Assembly (NCBI GenBank): GCA_015060065.1
Contig: SUZF01000017.1
Coordinates: 1-47,119, forward strand
From: Rikenellaceae bacterium
Lineage (GTDB): Bacteria > Bacteroidota > Bacteroidia > Bacteroidales > Rikenellaceae
Length of the DNA: 47,119 bases
Direction: 5' to 3'
Numbering within the stretch: the first letter of the stretch is position 1; each line of letters begins with the position of its first letter. The position numbers and the translations under genes were made by a program. The notes beneath the pieces are model-generated. The model made no database searches and was not told the origin of the DNA. It saw only the letters and a list, made by a program, of their open reading frames with translations. This document shows, one piece after another, positions 1-9,314 of the stretch.

Positions 1-36
1 CCCCCCACCAATGTCAAAAAAAAATCCCCTCCCCTA

Positions 37-66
37 TTGCAATTCCAAAAATTTTCACTACCTTCG
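37..66 (+). promoter_or_regulatory. Candidate promoter of rpmE2
   Basis: TTG at 37-39, a 19-bp spacer and TACCTTCG at 59-66, one mismatch from the Bacteroidota -7 consensus TAnnTTTG. It lies about 38 bp upstream of the bL31 start codon. Bases 1-36 hold no gene that I can see. Confidence 0.5.
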
Positions 67-103
67 CGGCGATTTAAGTACTTAATTTAACAAAACAGAC
101 GAA

Positions 104-370
104 ATGAAACAGGGTATTCATCCGGAAAATTATCGTTTAGTGGCATTCAAAGATATGTCGAATGACCACGTGTTTTTGTGCAGGTCCGCCGTTTCGACAA
201 AAGAGACCATCGAGGTGAACGGCGAAACCTATCCCGTGTATAAGATGGAAATCTCCAACACATCGCACCCGTTCTACACCGGTAAGATGAAGTTGGTGGA
301 CACCGCCGGTCGTGTGGATAAGTTTATGAGCCGTTACGCAAAACGCTACGATAAGAAGAACGCGAAATAG
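104..370 (+). CDS. rpmE2: 50S ribosomal protein bL31, type B
   Basis: Protein of the large ribosomal subunit that contributes to the bridge with the small subunit. The 88-residue sequence starts MKQGIHPENYR and contains the family core NTSHPFYTGK, followed by a basic tail. It has a single Cys and no CxxC zinc pair, which marks the zinc-independent type B (long) form rather than the zinc-binding type A form. It is a single-gene unit: a promoter-like motif lies just upstream and a hairpin terminator lies 34 bp after the stop. In other bacteria the type B paralogue can be induced by zinc limitation. No Zur-like site was recognised here, so regulation is unknown. Confidence 0.96.
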   Translation: MKQGIHPENYRLVAFKDMSNDHVFLCRSAVSTKETIEVNGETYPVYKMEISNTSHPFYTGKMKLVDTAGRVDKFMSRYAKRYDKKNAK

Positions 371-403
371 GTTATAGTAACCTGTTCGAGTTTGACAATT
401 TGC

Positions 404-434
404 AGAGCCGACTTTCGAGTTGGCTCTTTTTTTT
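404..434 (+). terminator. Rho-independent terminator after rpmE2
   Basis: The inverted repeat AGAGCCGAC / GTTGGCTCT (404-412 and 419-427, one G-T pair) with a 6-nt loop is followed by a run of T to 434. Confidence 0.85.
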
Positions 435-475
435 GTCCTTATGGGAGATTTGCCGCTTTTTTCGGGGGTCGGAAT

Positions 476-505
476 TTTGATTTTCCGAAAATTGCACTAT
501 CTTTG
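476..505 (+). promoter_or_regulatory. Candidate promoter of rho
   Basis: TTTG at 476-479, an 18-bp spacer and a perfect Bacteroidota -7 box TATCTTTG at 498-505. It leaves a 5' leader of about 65-70 nt before the rho start codon. Confidence 0.65.
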
Positions 506-577
506 TACCGGAATAATTCAACACTCGGTGGCGTCCGCCCCGAAAATAATCAGAGTTCAAAATAAATTTTTCAGAAT

Positions 578-2386
578 ATGCAGGATTTGAATGCGCTCGA
601 AGGCAAATCAATTGCCGAATTGCGCGAAATTGCAAATGTGTTGGGCATAGCCGACACCACACTCCGTAAAAAGGCTCTCATGGAGAAGATTATCGAGGTT
701 GCAACCTCTGTGTCCGAAGGCACAGCCCCCGCAGCCGAGAGTGTCAGCGCGGAGCCAAAGCGTCGAGGTCGCAGACCTCGCATGAGCAGCGTAAAGGTCG
801 AGAACGAGAGTCTCTCGCAGGCAGAGGTCATCGCTCCCGAAAACGCTATCGAGCCGAAACGCACCGCGGTAGCAGAGATGGCTCCAAATCGCGTACCGAC
901 ACCTCCGCAGGTGTCGGCGGTATCGGCAGACGAGGCGCGTGCCGAAGAGGCAAAGCCCAAAGAAGAGGCGGCTACATCTGTCAAGGCAAAGAGTGCGGAG
1001 GTGGTTGGCACATCTGTCGAGGCGAAGAGTGCGGAGGAGGTTGGCGCAGAGAGCATCTCCACACCTGCACCTGCCCCCAAAAAGCGCGGCCGCAAGCCCA
1101 AGAGTGCGCAGGTGGTGGTTACCGAGGAAACAACGGCTGTAACAACCGAGGTGCCGGTGGTAACATCCGAGCAAGGAAGCAAACCTCATCATGAGAAAGG
1201 CAAACACAACAATCAGCGAAATACGGAAGCGACACAACAAAAAGAGGAGGTAATAACCAAAGACGACTTCACGGCAGAGGTTATAGGCGAGGGTGTCCTC
1301 GAAGTGATTCCCGACGGATACGGATTCCTCCGCTCGGCAGACTACAACTACCTCAACTCCCCCGATGACATCTACGTTTCGCCCTCGCAAATCAAACTCT
1401 TCGGTCTGAAATCGGGCGACACGGTAAGTGGTGTGATTCGTCCGCCAAAGGAGGGCGAGAAGTATTTCCCGCTGGTTAAAGTGAATGAAATCAACGGCTT
1501 GGCACCCGACTTGGTGCGCGACCGCGTGCAGTTTGAGTTTATGACTCCGCTCTTTCCGAGTGACAAATTCTGCTTGACGGGCAACGGACACAACACGCTC
1601 TCAAATCGCGTGGTGGATCTCTTCTCGCCCATAGGCAAGGGTCAGCGTGCGCTTATCGTGGCACAGCCCAAAACGGGTAAAACGATGCTTATGCAGTCAC
1701 TCGTTAATGCCATTGCCGATAACCACCCGGAGGCTTACATCATCGTTCTGCTTATCGACGAGCGCCCGGAGGAGGTTACCGAGATGGCTCGCAATGCCAA
1801 GGCAGAGGTTGTGGCCTCGACCTTCGACGAGCAGGCTTCGCGCCACGTGAAGGTTGCCGAGATGGTTTTGGAGAAGGCAAAACGAATGGTCGAGTGCGGA
1901 CACGACGTGGTCATCTTCCTCGACTCGATTACTCGTCTGGCACGTGCCTACAACTCGGTACAGCCCGCATCGGGCAAGGTGCTGTCGGGTGGTGTCGATG
2001 CAAATGCACTGCACAAGCCCAAGCGTTTCTTCGGTGCGGCACGTAATACAGAGGAAAAGGGTTCTCTGACGATTATCGCCACGGCTCTTATCGACACCGG
2101 CTCGAAGATGGACGAGGTAATCTTCGAGGAGTTCAAGGGTACGGGTAATATGGAGTTGCAACTCGACCGCAAACTTGCCGACAAGCGTATCTACCCGGCT
2201 GTAAATGTCATCGCATCGGGTACTCGTCGCGAGGATTTGCTCCTACCACGTGAGGTTATGAATCGCACGTGGATTCTGCGCAAGTATCTCTCGGATATGA
2301 CGACAGTAGAGGCTATGGAGTTCCTCCAAAAACAGATGGGAATGACCGACTCCAATGAGGAGTTCCTCGCCACGATGAATCAATAG
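578..2386 (+). CDS. rho: Transcription termination factor Rho with long disordered insert
   Basis: Hexameric RNA helicase that ends transcription. The protein has 602 residues, against about 420 in E. coli. Residues 1-45 form the Rho N-terminal helical domain. Residues of about 50-215 are a low-complexity, Ala/Glu/Lys-rich region with two AT-hook-like basic patches (RRGRRPR and KKRGRKPK) and an in-frame tandem repeat. The cold-shock-like RNA-binding domain follows at about 235-300. The ATPase core carries Walker A AQPKTGKT at 362-369, the DERPEE motif and the [12 protein letters not shown] motif. Bacteroidota Rho proteins commonly carry such an insert, and in B. thetaiotaomicron a disordered region of Rho was reported to support phase separation. 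It has its own promoter; the S1/P1 nuclease gene follows after 22 bp. Confidence 0.98.
   Translation: MQDLNALEGKSIAELREIANVLGIADTTLRKKALMEKIIEVATSVSEGTAPAAESVSAEPKRRGRRPRMSSVKVENESLSQAEVIAPENAIEPKRTAVAEMAPNRVPTPPQVSAVSADEARAEEAKPKEEAATSVKAKSAEVVGTSVEAKSAEEVGAESISTPAPAPKKRGRKPKSAQVVVTEETTAVTTEVPVVTSEQGSKPHHEKGKHNNQRNTEATQQKEEVITKDDFTAEVIGEGVLEVIPDGYGFLRSADYNYLNSPDDIYVSPSQIKLFGLKSGDTVSGVIRPPKEGEKYFPLVKVNEINGLAPDLVRDRVQFEFMTPLFPSDKFCLTGNGHNTLSNRVVDLFSPIGKGQRALIVAQPKTGKTMLMQSLVNAIADNHPEAYIIVLLIDERPEEVTEMARNAKAEVVASTFDEQASRHVKVAEMVLEKAKRMVECGHDVVIFLDSITRLARAYNSVQPASGKVLSGGVDANALHKPKRFFGAARNTEEKGSLTIIATALIDTGSKMDEVIFEEFKGTGNMELQLDRKLADKRIYPAVNVIASGTRREDLLLPREVMNRTWILRKYLSDMTTVEAMEFLQKQMGMTDSNEEFLATMNQ
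974..1045 (+). repeat. 36-bp in-frame tandem duplication inside rho
   Basis: Units 974-1009 and 1010-1045 differ at only three positions. Each unit encodes 12 residues ([12 protein letters not shown] and [12 protein letters not shown]) of the disordered insert of Rho. Unit length is a multiple of three, so copy-number change would alter protein length without a frameshift. Confidence 0.9.
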
Positions 2387-2408
2387 TATAATTGACAACA
2401 CCCTCGTT

Positions 2409-3179
2409 ATGAAGAGATTGCTGATTACGCTGATTGCTCTATGCTCCTCGCTCGCATCGTTTGGTTGGGGGCAGAAGGGTCACGATATCGTGGCATACAT
2501 TGCCGAGTGTAATCTCACGCCAAAGGCGTATCGCAATGTCGTAGCGGTACTGGAAGGACACTCGCCTGTCTATTATGCCAATTGGTTAGACGGAGCGAGT
2601 CATACGCCCGAATATGCCTATACCAAGACGTGGCACTACGCCAATGTCGATGAGGGCAACACCTACCATACCCAGACACGCAACAAGGCTGGCGATGTGG
2701 TGCAGGCTGTGAATGATATCGTTGCAAGACTCAAATCCGGCACGCTCTCGTCACAAGAGGAGAATATCAACCTGCGAATGTTGATTCATTTAGTAGGAGA
2801 TATGCACTGCCCGATGCATGCCGGAAGGCTTACCGACCGCGGAGGCAACGGAGTAAAAGTGAAGTACTTCGGCAAACAGCGAAAACTCCACGCCGTCTGG
2901 GATACTGACCTTATCGAGTCGGCTCATCGCTGGGGCTACACCGAGTGGCAACGCGAAATCGACAGAGTCTCGAAGCCGCAAAAGCGCGAAATCGAGGTCG
3001 GAACACCGCTCGAATGGTTCGAGCAGACCCACGCAGCCGCCGTCGAAGTCTATAAGCATACTCCTGACGGATGCTCGCTCTCGTATGACTACGTTACACT
3101 CTTTACACCCATGGTCGAGGAGCAGTTGCTACGTGGCGGATTGCGTTTAGCCCATCTGCTGAACGAGATTTACGGATAG
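2409..3179 (+). CDS. Secreted S1/P1-type nuclease
   Basis: Zinc-dependent endonuclease or phosphodiesterase of the S1/P1 family, which cleaves single-stranded nucleic acids and 3'-nucleotides. It has 256 residues with a signal peptide of about 19 residues, so that W20 becomes the mature N-terminus as the family needs for zinc binding. All nine ligands of nuclease P1 can be matched with the correct spacing: W20, H25, D61, H76, H127, D131, H137, H161 and D165. The active trinuclear zinc site therefore looks intact. The protein is expected in the periplasm or outside the cell, perhaps for scavenging nucleotides. It starts 22 bp after rho and is followed 47 bp later by the beta-mannosidase, so it may share transcripts with either. 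Confidence 0.93.
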   Translation: MKRLLITLIALCSSLASFGWGQKGHDIVAYIAECNLTPKAYRNVVAVLEGHSPVYYANWLDGASHTPEYAYTKTWHYANVDEGNTYHTQTRNKAGDVVQAVNDIVARLKSGTLSSQEENINLRMLIHLVGDMHCPMHAGRLTDRGGNGVKVKYFGKQRKLHAVWDTDLIESAHRWGYTEWQREIDRVSKPQKREIEVGTPLEWFEQTHAAAVEVYKHTPDGCSLSYDYVTLFTPMVEEQLLRGGLRLAHLLNEIYG

Positions 3180-3226
3180 AGACAAAAACGATAACAAATC
3201 CATAAACTAACTTAAATAACAGAGAA

Positions 3227-5836
3227 ATGAAAACACTGAAAATCTTTGCAATGATGTTGCTTGTGGCGGTTACCGCTTCGGCAGCACCCGTGCGACAATC
3301 GCTCAACCACGAGGATTGGAAATTCAAACAGCAGCGAGGAATCGGCATCTGGTACGATGCAACCGTTCCGGGAGTGATTCACACCGACCTGATGGCAAAC
3401 GAGATTATCGAAGACCCCTTCTATCGCCTCAACGAGCGTGGTGTGCAGTGGATTGATAAAGAGGATTGGGTTTATCAGACCGAGTTTGTTGCCGACAAGG
3501 AGATTCTCTCGAAAGAGTGTATCGAACTTGTCTTTGAAGGTCTGGACACCTATGCCGATGTCTATCTCAACGACGAGAAAACTCCGCTGCTTAAAGCCGA
3601 CAATATGTTCCGCAGATGGCGCATCAATGTCAAGGAGTCGCTCCGCGAAGGCAAGAACCTCTTGAAGGTCTATTTCCACTCGCCCGTAAAGATTGATATG
3701 CCCAAGTGGGAGGCTATGCACCCCATACACTACCCTGCGTGGAACGACCAAGCGGCAAATGGAGGTCTGCTCGACCGAAGGATTGCCGTCTATGCTCGCA
3801 AGGCAGGCTATCACTACGGCTGGGACTGGGGTCCGCGCTTGGTTACTTGCGGAATCTGGCGTCCGGTTTATCTCGAAGCGTGGAATAACCTCCGCATTGA
3901 GGATATCTACTACAACCAGAAGTCGGTAACTGCAAAGTGTGCCGATGTATCTGTCGAGGTCGATATCACGGCAACCACAGCAACCACAGCCGAGGTTCGC
4001 GTACTCGACGAGGCTACGGGCAAAGTCTTGGCAACAACCACTGTCGAGTTGAAGGCCGGAAAGAATGCCGTTGTTGCTCCATTCAGCATCGCAAAACCGA
4101 AATTGTGGTGGTCGATGGGCCTGGGAGAGCCGCATCGTTACAACTTCCGCACAGAGGTTGTGGCAGATGGCAAGGTTCTCGACAGCCGCTCGCACAAAAT
4201 CGGTCTGCGCTCGCTGAAACTCGTGCGCGAGGATGATGCCGATGGTCGCTCGTTCTACTTCGAACTCAACGGTCAGCCCGTTTTTGCAAAGGGCGCAAAC
4301 TATATCCCTTGCGACAACTTCCTGCCACGCGTAAGCGAAGCAACTTACATCCGCACGATTGAGGATGCTGTGAATGTCAATATGAATATGTTGCGTGTCT
4401 GGGGTGGCGGTATCTACGAAAACGAAATCTTCTACGAACTCTGCGACAGGTATGGTATTATGGTATGGCAGGACTTTATGTTCGGCTGCGCTCTCTACCC
4501 TGCCGAGGGTGCGCTACTCGAAAGCATCCGCGAGGAGGCTATCGACAACGTGAAACGTCTGCGTAATCACGCCTGCATCGCGCTGTGGTGCGGAAATAAC
4601 GAATGCAACCAGTTACTTCCTTCGGCAAAGAAGAAGTATGAAAAACGTGGTACTCCGGAGATCTTTGACCGCATGTATCACCAATTCTGCGATGTATATT
4701 ATGGTGTGCTACCGGAGGCTGTTGAGAAGTACGACCCGATGCGCGACTACACTCCGAGTTCGCCATTTTCGAGCAAGGAGATACCGAGCAAAGAGGCTTA
4801 CAACCCGGCAAAGGGAGACTTCCACTTCTGGGGTGTATGGCATAGCAAGTTGCCCATCGATACCTACAACACTATGCGTAGCCGCTTTTTCAGCGAGTAC
4901 GGATTCCAATCGTTCCCCGAATTTGAGTCTATCAAGATTTATGCTCCCGAAGAGCGTGATTGGGCTGTCGAATCGGAGGTTATGAGCGCACACCAGCGCG
5001 GTGGTTCAAAAGCAAATGACCGTATCCGCATTTATCTCGAAAACGAATATTGGCCCGCCAAGGATTTCCGCACTTTTGTCTATATGAATCACGTGTTGCA
5101 AGGCGATGCTATCAAGACCGCCATGGAGGCTCACCGTCGCGACAAGCCCTACTGCTGGGGTTCGCTCTTCTGGCAGCACAACGACTGCTGGCCTGTGGCT
5201 TCGTGGTCGAGCCGTGACTACTATGGCCGCTGGAAGGCACAGCACTACTTTACAAAGTACGCTTACGACGATATGCTTATCTCGGCATACAACCGCGACG
5301 GACGACTCAAAGTATATGTTGTCTCTGACCGTCTGACCGCACCGAAGGCAGAACTCGAAGTCTTGATTATGGACTTCAAAGGCAATGTCATCAATAAGTT
5401 TGTCAAGAGTTTCAAGGTTGCGCCCAACTCCTCGACCGTTGTGGTTGATGTTGCAACCGAGGAGGCACTCGGAGCGGCCAAGGCTGGCGATGTATTTATC
5501 GCTTCGCGCCTGACGGTTGGCGAGCGTACCTACACCAACAACAACTTCTTCGTAAAGCAAAACGAACTCAACTACCCCACGGCAAACGTAACAACCAAGA
5601 TTGCCAAGGCTGACGACGGCTTCGATGTAACCCTCACGACCGACAACTTTGCACGTGCGGTATTTATGTCGATTGAGGGCGCAGAAGGCTCTGTTGCCGG
5701 TATCGACAACTTCTTTGCCGACAACTACTTCAACCTGATGCCCGGCACAAGTCGCACGGTACATGTTCGCACTTTGCTCTCGGAGAATGAGTTTGCAAAA
5801 CAACTCCGCGTAGTGCATCTCGCACAGACGAAGTAA
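3227..5836 (+). CDS. Secreted GH2-family beta-mannosidase
   Basis: Exo-glycosidase that removes non-reducing terminal beta-D-mannose, for example from mannan fragments or N-glycan cores. The 869-residue protein has a signal peptide (about 1-20, ending SAA). Next come a GH2 sugar-binding domain (LNHEDWKF to about 190), an immunoglobulin-like domain, the TIM barrel with the beta-mannosidase signature WCGNNE and a C-terminal beta domain. The acid/base is probably E459 in GNNE and the nucleophile E557 in SEYGFQSFP. It ends at a strong bidirectional terminator. There is no adjacent SusC/D pair, so it is not in a typical polysaccharide utilisation locus. Confidence 0.94.
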   Translation: MKTLKIFAMMLLVAVTASAAPVRQSLNHEDWKFKQQRGIGIWYDATVPGVIHTDLMANEIIEDPFYRLNERGVQWIDKEDWVYQTEFVADKEILSKECIELVFEGLDTYADVYLNDEKTPLLKADNMFRRWRINVKESLREGKNLLKVYFHSPVKIDMPKWEAMHPIHYPAWNDQAANGGLLDRRIAVYARKAGYHYGWDWGPRLVTCGIWRPVYLEAWNNLRIEDIYYNQKSVTAKCADVSVEVDITATTATTAEVRVLDEATGKVLATTTVELKAGKNAVVAPFSIAKPKLWWSMGLGEPHRYNFRTEVVADGKVLDSRSHKIGLRSLKLVREDDADGRSFYFELNGQPVFAKGANYIPCDNFLPRVSEATYIRTIEDAVNVNMNMLRVWGGGIYENEIFYELCDRYGIMVWQDFMFGCALYPAEGALLESIREEAIDNVKRLRNHACIALWCGNNECNQLLPSAKKKYEKRGTPEIFDRMYHQFCDVYYGVLPEAVEKYDPMRDYTPSSPFSSKEIPSKEAYNPAKGDFHFWGVWHSKLPIDTYNTMRSRFFSEYGFQSFPEFESIKIYAPEERDWAVESEVMSAHQRGGSKANDRIRIYLENEYWPAKDFRTFVYMNHVLQGDAIKTAMEAHRRDKPYCWGSLFWQHNDCWPVASWSSRDYYGRWKAQHYFTKYAYDDMLISAYNRDGRLKVYVVSDRLTAPKAELEVLIMDFKGNVINKFVKSFKVAPNSSTVVVDVATEEALGAAKAGDVFIASRLTVGERTYTNNNFFVKQNELNYPTANVTTKIAKADDGFDVTLTTDNFARAVFMSIEGAEGSVAGIDNFFADNYFNLMPGTSRTVHVRTLLSENEFAKQLRVVHLAQTK

Positions 5837-5857
5837 GAGAAGCTTCATCTTATATCG

Positions 5858-5892
5858 AAAATGGGCTGTTCCATTTGGGAACAGCCCATTTT
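5858..5892. terminator. Bidirectional terminator between beta-mannosidase and maf
   Basis: A perfect 15-bp inverted repeat (5858-5872 and 5878-5892; AAAATGGGCTGTTCC and its complement) with a 5-nt loop and A/T-rich ends on both sides. It lies between two convergent genes. Confidence 0.92.
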
Positions 5893-5911
5893 ATAATCGG
5901 TATTTGTATAA

Positions 5912-6532
5912 CTATCCGATAAAGGCGAGCAGTTCGGTGTAGAGTCGCTGCACGGGTAGTCCCATAACATTGTAGAACGACCCCTCGATACGCTCGATAG
6001 CAACATACCCTATCCACTCCTGAATACCGTATGCACCCGCCTTATCGTAGGGTCGGAAGTTGTCGATATAGTAGTAAATCTCCTCGTCGCTTATTTCGCG
6101 GAAGCAGACCTTGGTTTCAACCGAGAAGGTGCGCTGCTGCGTGTTCGAGCGCAAGGTCACGCCCGTATATACCTTGTGGCTTCGTCCCGACATCGCACGC
6201 AGCATCTCATACGCCTCTGCGCGGTCAGCGGGCTTGCCCAATACCCTCTCGTCAATCACTACCGTCGTATCGGCAGTAATCAAGATATCCTCGTTGCCCA
6301 ACGGCTGTGGATAGGCTTCACTTTTGAGTGCCGAGAGGTATGCTGCCACCTCGGCGGCGGGCAACGTGGAGGGATAGTTCTCGTCACACTCAAACTTTGG
6401 CGCAAGCGTAAAGCACATACCAGCCTCCTCCATCAATTGGCGACGACGAGGCGATGCAGATGCCAAAATCACTCTTCGGTCGGCAAGTTTTTCGTGCAGT
6501 AGCATACTTTTCGAAGATTTGGAATCGGACAT
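5912..6532 (-). CDS. maf: Maf-like nucleotide pyrophosphatase
   Basis: House-cleaning pyrophosphatase that hydrolyses non-canonical or modified nucleoside triphosphates (dTTP/UTP or m7GTP type). It is 206 residues long, the usual family length being about 190-200. Near the N-terminus is the phosphate-binding motif ASASPRRRQLM, in the middle the motif ITADTTVVIDERVLGKPAD, and then the conserved SGRSHKVYTGV, KAGAYGIQE and YNVMGLPVQRL segments. It is the last gene of a tight minus-strand operon: the FAA-hydrolase gene ends 2 bp upstream, and a terminator follows. The exact substrate class cannot be decided from the sequence alone. Confidence 0.95.
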   Translation of the reverse strand: MSDSKSSKSMLLHEKLADRRVILASASPRRRQLMEEAGMCFTLAPKFECDENYPSTLPAAEVAAYLSALKSEAYPQPLGNEDILITADTTVVIDERVLGKPADRAEAYEMLRAMSGRSHKVYTGVTLRSNTQQRTFSVETKVCFREISDEEIYYYIDNFRPYDKAGAYGIQEWIGYVAIERIEGSFYNVMGLPVQRLYTELLAFIG

Positions 6533-6534
6533 TG

Positions 6535-7155
6535 TTAGCGAATATCAAAGTTGAGCAGTTCGTGGCCTTCGAGCGTGGCAACAAGGTTGTCGCCTGCCAC
6601 TACGGGACCCACGCCACAGGGCGTTCCCGTATAGATAAGGTCACCGATTTTAAGGGTCATATATTGAGAAATATGGCTGATAATCTCATCGACCGAGAAG
6701 AGCATCTCGGCGGTGTTGCCCGACTGGCGTACCTCGCCATTCACTTTCAGGTCAAAGTGAAGGTTGTCGATTGCCCCGACCTCCGCCAGCGGCACAAATT
6801 CGGGAGAGATGGCAGCCGAGTGGTCAAAGCACTTCGAGGCCTCCCACGGCAGCCCCTCTGCGATAGCCTTGCGTTGCAGGTCGCGAGCCGTGAAGTCGAT
6901 ACCTAAACCCACCTCGTCGTAGTAGCGGTGTGCAAAGCGACGGTCGATGCACTTACCCACGCGGTTAATCTTCACAACCAACTCACACTCATAATCTACC
7001 CGCTCCGAGAATCGGGGGATGTAGAATGGGTCATTATTGCGTAGCAGTGCCGTGTCGGGTTTCAAAAAGAAGAGCGGCTCGGTGGGCAACGCAGCACCAT
7101 CGTTCAGTTCGGCCGCGTGGTCGGCATAGTTACGACCTATACAGATTATCTTCAT
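6535..7155 (-). CDS. Fumarylacetoacetate hydrolase-family protein
   Basis: Short FAH-fold metal-dependent hydrolase or decarboxylase (206 residues; FAHD1-like size). It begins MKIICIGRNYADHAAEL and carries the family motifs FLKPDTALL, the acidic metal-binding stretch YECELVVKI, and GDLIYTGTPCGVGPV close to the C-terminus. Relatives act as acylpyruvate hydrolase, oxaloacetate decarboxylase or in aromatic degradation; none of these pathways is encoded nearby, so the substrate is unknown. It is packed 2 bp after the DUF3784-like gene and 2 bp before maf, so it is surely cotranscribed with them. Confidence 0.92.
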   Translation of the reverse strand: MKIICIGRNYADHAAELNDGAALPTEPLFFLKPDTALLRNNDPFYIPRFSERVDYECELVVKINRVGKCIDRRFAHRYYDEVGLGIDFTARDLQRKAIAEGLPWEASKCFDHSAAISPEFVPLAEVGAIDNLHFDLKVNGEVRQSGNTAEMLFSVDEIISHISQYMTLKIGDLIYTGTPCGVGPVVAGDNLVATLEGHELLNFDIR

Positions 7156-7157
7156 AT

Positions 7158-7460
7158 CTACTTTTCAAATTTTTTGTGACACACATTTACATATACCGCC
7201 ACCGCAAGCAACATCCCACACGGAATCCCGACGAGCAGCAACATAAACAACCCCTTATTCGGCATCAGTGGCGAGAGCAACGCAAACGGAACACCCGCAA
7301 ACATTGTATTTGATACCAGCTGCCCAATCTTCACAATATTGATTTTTTCGCGCTTGTGCTTGGGCATCATGTTGTAGCCCGACATCGTTTCGGGGTGTTT
7401 GCGAATAAACAGCGCAATCAAAGACCAAATAATGGCAAATATAACCGCCCCGAAAAACAT
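7158..7460 (-). CDS. Small membrane protein, DUF3784-like
   Basis: A 100-residue protein of unknown function that starts MFFGAVIFAIIW. It has an N-terminal membrane segment, a short basic loop with PETMSGYNMMPKHKRE, which resembles the DUF3784 signature, and two more hydrophobic segments at about 50-70 and 72-92. I placed the start at 7460 because this ATG overlaps the lpxB stop as TAATG. A longer reading frame exists, but its extra residues come only from the 7-bp repeat inside lpxB. It sits between lpxB and the FAA-hydrolase gene in an operon, which suggests translational coupling to lpxB but gives no specific role. Confidence 0.72.
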   Translation of the reverse strand: MFFGAVIFAIIWSLIALFIRKHPETMSGYNMMPKHKREKINIVKIGQLVSNTMFAGVPFALLSPLMPNKGLFMLLLVGIPCGMLLAVAVYVNVCHKKFEK

Positions 7461-8611
7461 TAATTGTGAATTGTGAATTGTGAATTGTGAATTGATTTGA
7501 CAATACATTCGCCAAATCTCTCACTCGCTCCGGCCCCACCGATAATCGAGCGCAACTCCTCAAAATCCGCAAGCATCTTTTCACGCTTGGCCCCTTCTGT
7601 GAGTATCGAGCGCAGTTCACGCTCCGCCTCGTCCTGATTGACCTTTGCAACAACAATCTCGCGCACAGCCTCGCGCCCAAGGTTGATATTTACAAGCGAT
7701 ACAAACGGGATTTTCAGCACCAGCGGTCGCAACACCTCGTAGAGTTTCGGGATGTGGTACAGCACCATCTCCGGAATACCCATCAAGGCCGTTTCGAGAG
7801 TGGCTGTTCCAGATGTCACGATGGCCGCCTCGGCGACATTCAGCGTGTCGTAAGTCTGGTTATATACCACCTTCACATCGCTGCCTGCCACAATCTTCTC
7901 ATAGACCTCGCGGGCAATCCACTCCACGCCCGTAACCACAAACTGGCGGTCGGTAACCCTCTTTGAGAGTGCCACCATATCGGGCAGATTATCCTTGATT
8001 TCGCTCACACGGCTGCCGGCAACCAACGCCACAATGGGTCGTTCATCCAAGCCGTTACGCTCACGGAACGCCTCTGCGGAGGGCAGTGTCGGCTCTCGCT
8101 CGGCGATGGCATCCATCAGCGGATTGCCGCAGAAAGTGATATTTTTGACCCCTCGGTCACCAAACCACTTCTGCTCAAATGGAAAGATAATCAGCAACTT
8201 ATCGACATACTTGCGCAGGGCCTTCACGCGGTGTTCCTTCCACGCCCACGCTTTCGGAGCAATGTAGTAATGCACCTGCAAACCCTTCGAGTGCGCCCAC
8301 TTGGCAATCTTCATATTGAATCCCGGATAGTCGATAAGCACCACCACATCGGGCGCAAAATGCTCGATATCGCGCTTACACTCGTCAATCTGCGAAAATA
8401 TCGTGCGGAGGTTGCGCAACACCTGCACAAAGCCGAAGAAAGAGGTCTGCTTGTAGTGCTTGACTAGATTCTCGACCCCTCCGACCTCGGCCATCTTATC
8501 GCCACCCCAGAAACGAAACTGCGCCTCCGAGTCAGCCTTCAAGATGCCGCGCATCAGATTCGAACCGTGCAAATCGCCCGACGGCTCACCGGCAATGATG
8601 TAATATTTCAT
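7460..8611 (-). CDS. lpxB: Lipid-A-disaccharide synthase LpxB
   Basis: GT19 glycosyltransferase that joins UDP-2,3-diacylglucosamine and lipid X to make the lipid A disaccharide at the inner membrane. The 383-residue protein starts with the hallmark AGEPSGDLHG at 7-16 and continues with FWGGDKM, DYPGFN and GSRVSEI. The nucleotide-binding half contains TSGTATLETALMGIPEMVLY. Its last residues, SIHNSQFTIHN, are not conserved family sequence; they are encoded by a tandem 7-bp repeat that runs through the stop codon. The gene starts 3 bp after trmD and its stop overlaps the next start. Confidence 0.96.
   Translation of the reverse strand: MKYYIIAGEPSGDLHGSNLMRGILKADSEAQFRFWGGDKMAEVGGVENLVKHYKQTSFFGFVQVLRNLRTIFSQIDECKRDIEHFAPDVVVLIDYPGFNMKIAKWAHSKGLQVHYYIAPKAWAWKEHRVKALRKYVDKLLIIFPFEQKWFGDRGVKNITFCGNPLMDAIAEREPTLPSAEAFRERNGLDERPIVALVAGSRVSEIKDNLPDMVALSKRVTDRQFVVTGVEWIAREVYEKIVAGSDVKVVYNQTYDTLNVAEAAIVTSGTATLETALMGIPEMVLYHIPKLYEVLRPLVLKIPFVSLVNINLGREAVREIVVAKVNQDEAERELRSILTEGAKREKMLADFEELRSIIGGAGASERFGECIVKSIHNSQFTIHN
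7462..7494. repeat. 7-bp tandem repeat (AATTGTG)4.7 across the lpxB 3' end
   Basis: Four perfect AATTGTG units plus AATTG at 7462-7494. They encode the last residues of LpxB and end at its stop codon and at the start codon of the next gene. The unit is not a multiple of three. Confidence 0.95.
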
Positions 8612-8614
8612 ACT

Positions 8615-9298
8615 TTACTCTAATTTCTCCAAGAGGTCTGGGCGAAGCTGTTTGGTGCGTTCATAGGCTTGCGTCTCTTTCCACTTCTCTATCTCGGCAA
8701 AGTTACCCGAAAGCAGCACGTCAGGCACCTTCCAACCACGGAAATCTGCCGGGCGGGTATATACGGGCGGAGCCAAAAGGTCATCTTGGAAGCAGTCCGT
8801 CAATGCCGACTCCTCATCGCCAATAGCACCCGGAATAAGGCGTACAACCGAGTCGGTGATGATTGCCGCAGCCAACTCGCCTCCCGTCAGCACGTAGTCG
8901 CCAATCGAAATCTCACGAGTGATAAGATGTTCGCGAATACGGAAGTCGATACCCTTATAGTGACCGCAGAGGATGATGATATTACCCAATGTCGAGAGTC
9001 GGTTTGCCTCGTGCTGGTCGTAGGTAATGCCATCGGGCGAGGTAAAGATTATCTCGTCATAGTCACGCTCGGACTGCAACTTCTCGATAAGTTCAAAGAC
9101 CGGCTCACACTTCATAACCATACCCGCCTCGCCTCCGAAGGGGTAATCATCCGTAGTCTTACGCTTATCGTGGGCGTAGTCGTGCAGATTATGCACCACA
9201 ATCTCGACCAAGCCCTTCTCCTGCGCTCGGCGCAATATCGATTGATTGAGTGGCGACTCCAAGAGTTCGGGTACCACCGAGATAATATCTATACGCAT
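8615..9298 (-). CDS. trmD: tRNA (guanine-N1-)-methyltransferase TrmD
   Basis: SPOUT-class methyltransferase that makes m1G37 in tRNAs reading CNN/CGG codons and so prevents +1 frameshifting. The 227-residue protein begins [21 protein letters not shown]. It contains the trefoil-knot cofactor segment with [10 protein letters not shown] and [11 protein letters not shown], plus [22 protein letters not shown] near the C-terminus. The start at 9298 is preferred over an upstream ATG because MRIDI is the conserved N-terminus and the ten residues before it match nothing in the family. It lies between the MBL-hydrolase gene and lpxB (3-bp gap). Confidence 0.97.
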   Translation of the reverse strand: MRIDIISVVPELLESPLNQSILRRAQEKGLVEIVVHNLHDYAHDKRKTTDDYPFGGEAGMVMKCEPVFELIEKLQSERDYDEIIFTSPDGITYDQHEANRLSTLGNIIILCGHYKGIDFRIREHLITREISIGDYVLTGGELAAAIITDSVVRLIPGAIGDEESALTDCFQDDLLAPPVYTRPADFRGWKVPDVLLSGNFAEIEKWKETQAYERTKQLRPDLLEKLE

Positions 9299-9314
9299 AC
9301 TGTTTTTGGGGCAT

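Noticed and set aside
571..1591. Long open frames on the minus strand opposite the 5' half of rho
   Set aside because: They are shadows of the low-complexity Ala/Glu/Arg coding region of rho and have no family-like sequence.
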